From DASSBG01 sp035703755 (GTDB taxonomy: Bacteria; Pseudomonadota; Gammaproteobacteria; Xanthomonadales; Rhodanobacteraceae), in the NCBI GenBank assembly GCA_035703755.1, contig DASSXP010000096.1, positions 1-8,541 on the forward strand: 8,541 bases of DNA. The letters are read 5' to 3'. The notes beneath the pieces were generated by a model. The model was not told the DNA's origin. It did no database searches and worked only from the letters and a program-made list of their open reading frames with translations. This document shows positions 1 to 5,670 of the stretch, in pieces. Both the position numbers and the translations under genes were made by a program. Position 1 is the first letter of the stretch, and each line of letters starts with the position of its first letter.

Positions 1-4
1 GCGA

Positions 5-1195
<1,191 letters not shown>

Positions 1196-1284
1196 GGCTC
1201 TAAGTCTCGCAGTCTTGATGTCGGCCTGACGCCGAAACGAATCGGGCCTGAAGGCCCCCGAGGTAGCGGATCATTCCGCAAAAA
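1196..1284 (-). other. tRNA-Thr to tuf spacer with three consecutive stem-loops
   Basis: This 89-nt transcribed spacer holds three short perfect inverted repeats. They are GCGGA/TCCGC with a 4-nt loop (1266-1279), GGGCC/GGCCC with a 4-nt loop (1244-1257) and TCGGC/GCCGA with a 5-nt loop (1221-1235). On the RNA strand five U residues directly follow the tRNA-Thr CCA end, before the first hairpin. The row of hairpins probably matters for cutting tRNA-Thr from the tuf mRNA and for protecting the new mRNA 5' end. None is followed by a U tract, so they do not look like terminators. The role is inferred. Confidence 0.4.
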
Positions 1285-1360
<76 letters not shown>

Positions 1361-1362
1361 GT

Positions 1363-1436
1363 TGGAGCGGGAGACGGGAATCGAACCCGCACTAGTAGCT
1401 TGGAAGGCTACAGTTCTACCATTGAACTACTCCCGC
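1363..1436 (-). tRNA. tRNA-Gly (anticodon TCC)
   Basis: A 74-nt tRNA with CCA encoded. Acceptor arms GCGGGAG and CTCCCGC pair perfectly, with discriminator T. The anticodon stem GTAGC/GCTAC encloses CTTCCAA, which gives anticodon TCC (glycine). The T-loop GTTCGATTC is present. Its CCA end is only 2 nt from the 5' end of tRNA-Thr, so the two must be separated by very precise RNase cuts. It corresponds to glyT of the tufB operon. Confidence 0.97.
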
Positions 1437-1495
1437 ACGGAGTACTTCTCGTCTCTTCGCTTTGTTGCAAATTTTGACGGCTGTACCGCAAAACC

Positions 1496-1532
1496 TGGTG
1501 GAGGGAGGTGGATTACTCCGGGCATCCTGCCC
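1496..1532 (-). repeat. Copy of the tRNA-Tyr 3' end joined to a hairpin repeat (copy 1)
   Basis: Bases 1496-1514 (TGGTGGAGGGAGGTGGATT on the plus strand) match 1602-1620 exactly. That is the CCA end, discriminator, acceptor 3' strand and part of the T arm of tRNA-Tyr, repeated 106 bp downstream in the direction of transcription. Bases 1503-1532 match 1761-1790 at 29 of 30 positions. The shared tail contains a hairpin, GGGCA/TGCCC with a 3-nt loop, at 1520-1532. The arrangement recalls the E. coli tyrT locus, where repeats after the tRNA begin with its 3'-terminal 19 nt (rtT RNA). Sequence homology beyond the tRNA part is not claimed. Confidence 0.8.
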
Positions 1533-1601
1533 TCCGCCCTCCTGGGCCGCGCCGCTTGCGCGTCGCGTTCCGATTCACCGCCCTGCAAACCGGTGTTCAT
1601 A

Positions 1602-1687
1602 TGGTGGAGGGAGGTGGATTCGAACCACCGAAGGCGTAAGCCAGCAGATTTACAGTCTGCCCCCGTTGGCCGCTTGGGTATCCCTCC
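1602..1687 (-). tRNA. tRNA-Tyr (anticodon GTA)
   Basis: An 86-nt class II tRNA with a long variable arm and an encoded CCA end. Acceptor arms GGAGGGA and TCCCTCC pair perfectly, followed by discriminator A. The anticodon stem GCAGA/TCTGC encloses CTGTAAA, which gives anticodon GTA (tyrosine). It is the first tRNA of this operon. In E. coli a second threonine tRNA (thrU) precedes it; no such gene is present here between the promoter and tRNA-Tyr. Confidence 0.97.
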
Positions 1688-1818
1688 GAAATCTATTCAA
1701 TTGTCCCGCGCCAGAGCCAAACCTGTCGCGCTTGCCACTTCATGCGACGCTTCGCGTCGCGGGAGGTGGATGACTCCGGGCATCCTGCCCCGCCTGCCGA
1801 TGTTTTCAACGACAAGAG
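1688..1818 (-). other. Leader of the tRNA-tuf transcript
   Basis: About 130 nt separate the likely transcription start (near 1818) from tRNA-Tyr. No gene is present. The stretch contains repeat copy 2 (1761-1790) and, touching it, a perfect stem-loop GCGACGC/GCGTCGC with a 3-nt loop (1744-1760). That hairpin lacks a following U tract, so it is not a typical terminator; it may guide removal of the 5' leader from pre-tRNA-Tyr. Confidence 0.4.
1761..1790 (-). repeat. 30-nt repeat, copy 2, upstream of tRNA-Tyr
   Basis: This segment equals 1503-1532 at 29 of 30 positions; the sole difference is G at 1772 versus T at 1514. Its first 11 plus-strand bases also match the acceptor/T-arm part of tRNA-Tyr, while the hairpin-bearing tail does not occur in the tRNA. 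The two copies flank tRNA-Tyr in the same orientation. Related text (CGCTTGCGCGTCGCG near 1554-1568 and CGCTTCGCGTCGCG at 1748-1761) lies after copy 1 and before copy 2, which suggests a longer repeat unit. Confidence 0.75.
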
Positions 1819-1824
1819 CCGGCT

Positions 1825-1854
1825 ATTTTCGCGGGTCACCCGGCCGCCTGTCAA
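1825..1854 (-). promoter_or_regulatory. Probable sigma70 promoter of the tRNA-tuf operon
   Basis: The minus strand carries a perfect -35 TTGACA (1849-1854), an 18-nt spacer and a -10 GAAAAT (1825-1830), which matches 4 of 6 consensus positions. The bases after the -10 are GC-rich (AGCCGGC), as in stable-RNA promoters under stringent control. It lies about 140 nt ahead of tRNA-Tyr and points towards it. No better promoter was seen between here and the tRNA. Confidence 0.6.
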
Positions 1855-1880
1855 CACTTCCGGGCTTTGTTTCGGAATGA

Positions 1881-1906
1881 ACGCTTTCGCGAGCAGCGCG
1901 AGGCGT
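1881..1906 (-). terminator. Possible hairpin after the metalloprotease gene
   Basis: An interrupted inverted repeat (ACGC/GCGT outside, TCGCG/CGCGA inside, 5-nt loop) lies about 46 nt after the metalloprotease stop codon. On the RNA strand it is followed by UCAUUCC, not a real U tract, so its function as an intrinsic terminator is doubtful. It is the best candidate seen between this gene and the tRNA promoter. Confidence 0.25.
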
Positions 1907-1952
1907 CCATCCGGGCGCCCCACGCTGTGATTTGACAACACCGGTCGCCGTG

Positions 1953-4900
1953 TCAGTGGGCCACTTTTCGCAACAACAAGCCCGCGCTGGAAAGCGGTTC
2001 TGACGGGCGCGCGGACAACGCCTGGCACTCCAGCGTCACGTCATCCAGCAAGGCGCCTGCCACTTCGCCGTTGGGTGAGCTCGCAGCGAAATCAAACGTG
2101 ATTTCGTGCGCTTGGCCGTCGAGATACTGGCTTGGCACGGCCACGCTGCGGGATACCCAGCTGTCGTCGTTACCCGGCGTTACCGTGGTGACGATGTTGC
2201 CGTCGATCTTCAGCACCAGGCTGGCGGTGGAATCATTGGCCACGCCATTGACGAGCCAGTAGTTGATCCAACGTGCATGTCCGGCCGGCAAGCTGACCGT
2301 CTGCCCAACGCTGGACTGGCTGGCCTGACTCCAACCGCCCATCCAGACAAACCAGTTTCCGGTTCGCGCCGTTGTCTGACCGCCGTCGCAACTGGCGTCA
2401 CACAGCGGCGAACTACCCACGCTATCCGTGGCTTGCCACCACGGGTTGCTGTAGTTCACCGTCGCCTCGAAGCTTGTATCCTGGAACAACTGGGCCGGCA
2501 CACAGGTCTGCCCCTCGCCATCCTCGAAACCATTGGCAAAGATGCGGTCGCTGACGACGGCCTCGCAAACCACGTTGGCATCAACCACGTCGGCACCCGC
2601 CACCGTACCGTCGGCATTGGCAACGTAACAGGTTTGCCCAGCTGGCAATGCCGTGATCACCACGTGGTAGCTCGCGCCATCCAGCAATTCATCCGGGAAC
2701 ATGTAAGACGCGCCCGTCACCGCCAGCGGCGCGCCGCCGTTGAGAGACAACTCCAGCCCGCTGCCGGTCAAGCCACTGATCGCCCCGCTGACGCTATAGG
2801 TGGGCAAGGTGACGCAGGTGACCGTGACGCTGCTGATGTTTCCGCCCTGGATCGTGCCGCTGCCATTGCTGACCGTGCATTGCTGCGCGGGCTGTGCAGG
2901 CTGGGCAAGCACCGTCACCGAATAACTCGAACCATCCGGTATGCCACCGCTGAAGGTGAAGCTGCCATCGGCAGCAACCGGCATGGCATTGCCACCGTTG
3001 AGCTGCAAGACAAGGCCGCTGCCGACCAGGCCGGTGACGCTGCCACCCACACTGTAGATGGCGCCACTCGTGACCGTGAAGGCGCCCGGCGAAACGTTGA
3101 AGAACACGTTGGATGAGCAGGCAACGCCAACGCGTGCACTGCCGGTTGCCACGTTCGGCACGGCAATACTCGCGCTGCCGTTGTTGGGCACCGTGGCCAC
3201 GGTGCTGAAGCTTGCGCCGGCATCGGTGGAGAACCAGATGTCGACATTGGCGCAACTGATTGGCGCGACATCGGTACCGGCCACATCCCAAGCCACCAGC
3301 CCGCTGCCGCCGCTACTCCAATAGCTGCCGGCCACGGGCGAGGTCACCTTGAACGGTGTCCCTGTATTCACCACGTTGAGGGCGTAGTCGATGCTGGCGC
3401 TGGTGCCGTTGCCGGGCACGCCGCCGCTACCGACATGATGATCGCGCGCTGTCAGACGGAAGTTCAGCGTGCGGGTCGTGGTGGGCAGGGTTTCACCCTT
3501 GATCGCGGCGCCGCCCAGCACAGTGGACATGCTGGGGAAGACTCGCGTGCCGGAGGCAACTGGCTCGAACGCGCGGAAAATCGGGCTATGTCCGTTGTCG
3601 CCAGCCGACAGCGGAGCCTGCGCACCCAGATCCCATTCTTCCCAGGAATACAGCACGCTGTCACCGGCATCCGGGTCGGTCGCGCTGGCACTGAGGCGGA
3701 ACGGGGTCTGTGCCGGAATGGTCAGGCCCGCCGGCGGCAGGCTGCTGGCATCGATCACCGGCGGCTGGTTGGCGTTGGCGGTATTGACCGAGCAGTTGCC
3801 CGCACCATTGGTGTAGTTGGTGATCTCCTGCAAGCTGATGGCATGAAAATACGGATCCGAATGCGGCTGCAAATCGTCGGCACCGCAGATGCCGGCATAG
3901 CTCATGATGGTGGTGCCACTGCCCGGCTCGTAGGCCGTGGCGCCGTTGCGATTGCCACCCGAACAATTGACCAGCGCGCCATTGAACGGATGGTTGCCGC
4001 CGAACTGGTGGCCCATCTCGTGCGCCACGAAGTCGACGTAGAAGGCATCACCGATCGGATTCGGCAAGCCGGTGGTGCCACTGCCTTTTCGCGCGGCCTT
4101 GCACACCACGCCGAGCCCGGCAATGCCGCCGCTGCCGGTGGTGAACACATGGCCAATGTCGTAATTGCCCGCACCAATCGCATTGCTGATGATCGAGGTG
4201 CTGTTGTTGATCACGTTGCCGTTATTGCCCGCAAACGGATCGCTGTTCGGGTTCGGGTACATGATGAGATCGTCATTGGGCACCAGCACCAACTGGATCG
4301 ACAACTCGTACTCGTAAATTTCGGTGACGCGGTTGACTGCCGTGACCACCGCAGCCAGGCCACCTGCCGCCGTGCCACCACCGACGGCGGCGATGTACTG
4401 GTGATTGGCGGCGACCGCCACCCGGTAGACGCGCTTTTGCGCGCCGGTGGTGGTCGTCACCGCGGCGGGCTTGCTGGCCGACTGGGTCGCATCGCCCGTG
4501 ATCGGGCCTTCGCGGTAGCGCTCAAGTGACGGCAGGTCGAGCTGGTCACGGCGGAAGCTCAGGTACTGGCTGGTGCCGCTGGCCAGCGTTTCGGGCCGCA
4601 CCACCCAGATGCCATCCGGGTCGAACACCATGGCCTGAAAGCCCAGCGGCGAGACATCCAGGCGCAGCCGCCGGCCCTTCGCATCACGGCCCTTGAAGCT
4701 CAGGATGTCAGGATATTTCGCCTGCAGCGCAGCCGGCATGGTGCCAGAATCAACCACCTGAAAGCGGGCGAACCCGCCTTCCGGCAACGGCAAGTCCACC
4801 TCGGCGCCGCCGCCACCGACATGCGCGGCCTTGAGATAGGCCGTCATCGGCGCGCGATCCAGAGCCACCGCCCGATACGTGGCCGGATGCGGCGCATCGG

Positions 4901-5057
4901 GCCACAAGGCCCGGTTCGCCTGATCGTGCCAATACGATTGTGTCGTTCCCGCCGCGGCCATCGAAGTTCCCGCCAGCAGCAGCAACGCGAAGCGCGTCAG
5001 CGCCCGCCATGATTCCCCACCCATGCTTGTTCCTTGTTTTATGTTGAATGAACGCAT
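1953..5057 (-). CDS. Secreted reprolysin-like zinc metalloprotease, multidomain, 1034 aa
   Basis: This is a probable extracellular metzincin endopeptidase. A signal peptide (hydrophobic ALLLLAGTSMAAA, cleavage near residue 36) precedes a propeptide-like region to about 200 and a catalytic domain at about 205-430. The zinc motif HEMGHQFGGNH is at 346-356 (ligands H346, H350, H356; catalytic E347) and the Met-turn IMSYAG has M385. After that come an Ig-like stretch (about 430-570), a second beta domain (about 573-665), two homologous beta repeats starting at 668 and 754, the motif IFANGFE at 839-845, and a C-terminal jelly-roll-like domain of about 170 residues. The natural substrate cannot be told. 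Two starts are credible: the ATG at 5057 has GGAGG 6 nt upstream; an ATG at 5024 (M12) has AAGGA 6 nt upstream and gives a more compact signal peptide. The gene appears monocistronic, 83 nt after the thioesterase stop. Confidence 0.9.
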   Translation of the reverse strand: MRSFNIKQGTSMGGESWRALTRFALLLLAGTSMAAAGTTQSYWHDQANRALWPDAPHPATYRAVALDRAPMTAYLKAAHVGGGGAEVDLPLPEGGFARFQVVDSGTMPAALQAKYPDILSFKGRDAKGRRLRLDVSPLGFQAMVFDPDGIWVVRPETLASGTSQYLSFRRDQLDLPSLERYREGPITGDATQSASKPAAVTTTTGAQKRVYRVAVAANHQYIAAVGGGTAAGGLAAVVTAVNRVTEIYEYELSIQLVLVPNDDLIMYPNPNSDPFAGNNGNVINNSTSIISNAIGAGNYDIGHVFTTGSGGIAGLGVVCKAARKGSGTTGLPNPIGDAFYVDFVAHEMGHQFGGNHPFNGALVNCSGGNRNGATAYEPGSGTTIMSYAGICGADDLQPHSDPYFHAISLQEITNYTNGAGNCSVNTANANQPPVIDASSLPPAGLTIPAQTPFRLSASATDPDAGDSVLYSWEEWDLGAQAPLSAGDNGHSPIFRAFEPVASGTRVFPSMSTVLGGAAIKGETLPTTTRTLNFRLTARDHHVGSGGVPGNGTSASIDYALNVVNTGTPFKVTSPVAGSYWSSGGSGLVAWDVAGTDVAPISCANVDIWFSTDAGASFSTVATVPNNGSASIAVPNVATGSARVGVACSSNVFFNVSPGAFTVTSGAIYSVGGSVTGLVGSGLVLQLNGGNAMPVAADGSFTFSGGIPDGSSYSVTVLAQPAQPAQQCTVSNGSGTIQGGNISSVTVTCVTLPTYSVSGAISGLTGSGLELSLNGGAPLAVTGASYMFPDELLDGASYHVVITALPAGQTCYVANADGTVAGADVVDANVVCEAVVSDRIFANGFEDGEGQTCVPAQLFQDTSFEATVNYSNPWWQATDSVGSSPLCDASCDGGQTTARTGNWFVWMGGWSQASQSSVGQTVSLPAGHARWINYWLVNGVANDSTASLVLKIDGNIVTTVTPGNDDSWVSRSVAVPSQYLDGQAHEITFDFAASSPNGEVAGALLDDVTLECQALSARPSEPLSSAGLLLRKVAH

Positions 5058-5140
5058 CAGTCCCCTCCACCGGGCGCCAAGGCGCTACCGGAAAGAGGCC
5101 ACAGGATTGGGGAATAACCTATCCGAAACCGGGAAACGCG

Positions 5141-5620
5141 TCACGCCTCGGACCGGCGCAACTCGCCTTCCATGGCCTTGGACAGCGACAGCAAGCGCTC
5201 GGCGTAATGCGACAGGCGCCGATCCTCCGCCGTCTGCGGCTGCCAGGAAGGTACCCGCGCCGGTTTGCCATCCGGGCCATCCAGCGCCACGAACACGATC
5301 ACGCAGCTGGTGGCCAGACGCGAGCTCTGCTCGCGCAGATCGCCGGCGCGGACATCCACCGCAAATTGCATGCTGGAACTGCCGGTGCGTATCAGCTTGC
5401 AGCTGACGCTGACCAGATCACCGATGTGGATCGGCGCCACAAACTGGATGCCTCCGACCGCGACCGTGACGCAGTATTTGCCACTCCAGCCCACCGCCCC
5501 GGCGTAACCGGCCTGGTCGATCCATTTCATCACCATGCCACCGTGCACCTTGCCGCCAAAATTGACATCGGCCGGCTCGGCCAGAAAGCGCATGGTCAGC
5601 TCGCGTTGTTGTCCCGACAT
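5141..5620 (-). CDS. Acyl-CoA thioesterase, hotdog fold, 159 aa
   Basis: Enzymes of this family hydrolyse acyl-CoA to free acid and CoA in the cytoplasm. The conserved hotdog signature is clear near the N-terminus: N20-F-G-G-KVHGG (24-28), then MKWIDQAG with D35 as the likely catalytic acid, and the FVAPIHIGDLV segment typical of the YciA/cytosolic acyl-CoA hydrolase group. No signal peptide or membrane segment is seen. The C-terminus (WQPQ... to the end) is somewhat longer than in short YciA proteins and rich in charged residues. The start at 5620 is chosen because MSGQQRELTMRF is the usual beginning of the family and upstream codons run into the intergenic hairpin. It follows the cyanophycinase gene by 50 nt on the same strand and could be cotranscribed; no functional link between the two is evident. 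Chain-length preference cannot be deduced. Confidence 0.92.
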   Translation of the reverse strand: MSGQQRELTMRFLAEPADVNFGGKVHGGMVMKWIDQAGYAGAVGWSGKYCVTVAVGGIQFVAPIHIGDLVSVSCKLIRTGSSSMQFAVDVRAGDLREQSSRLATSCVIVFVALDGPDGKPARVPSWQPQTAEDRRLSHYAERLLSLSKAMEGELRRSEA

Positions 5621-5628
5621 GGTGCAGC

Positions 5629-5652
5629 GGCCCCATCGATTGCGATGGGGCC
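5629..5652 (-). promoter_or_regulatory. Perfect hairpin directly ahead of the thioesterase start
   Basis: GGCCCCATCG (5629-5638) and CGATGGGGCC (5643-5652) form a perfect 10-bp stem with a 4-nt loop. On the RNA strand it ends 8 nt before the thioesterase AUG, begins 18 nt after the cyanophycinase stop, and has no following U tract. The only purine-rich stretch that could serve as a Shine-Dalgarno sequence (AUGGGG) lies inside the 3' arm. It may therefore limit translation of the thioesterase or protect the mRNA end of the upstream gene. The inverted repeat is seen; its role is inference. Confidence 0.6.
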
Positions 5653-5670
5653 ATGATGCCACGGCGGGGC

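Noticed and set aside
1496..1620. Integrated element or attachment-site pair at tRNA-Tyr
   Set aside because: The two 19-nt copies are only 106 bp apart and no integrase or cargo gene lies between them. At most it could be a scar, so no mobile element is annotated.
1362..1880. 172-codon open frame over tRNA-Gly and tRNA-Tyr, with peptides such as ETGIEPAL and VDSNHRRRKPADLQSA
   Set aside because: These peptides are the well-known false translations of the antisense strand of tRNA genes; the tRNAs explain the sequence.
1693..2028. 111-codon minus-strand open frame over the end of the metalloprotease and the tRNA promoter
   Set aside because: It covers the promoter and repeat region, has no domain and overlaps the real gene in another frame.
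3435..4529. 364-codon open frame antisense to the metalloprotease (and a similar one at 2106-3116)
   Set aside because: No recognisable motif and His/Arg/Gly-rich composition; the opposite strand encodes an intact zinc protease with the full active-site motif.
5058..5140. Small inverted repeats between the thioesterase and metalloprotease genes (such as GCGC/GCGC near 5074-5085)
   Set aside because: The stems are short (4 bp or less, or interrupted) and no U tract follows; no promoter elements could be defended either.
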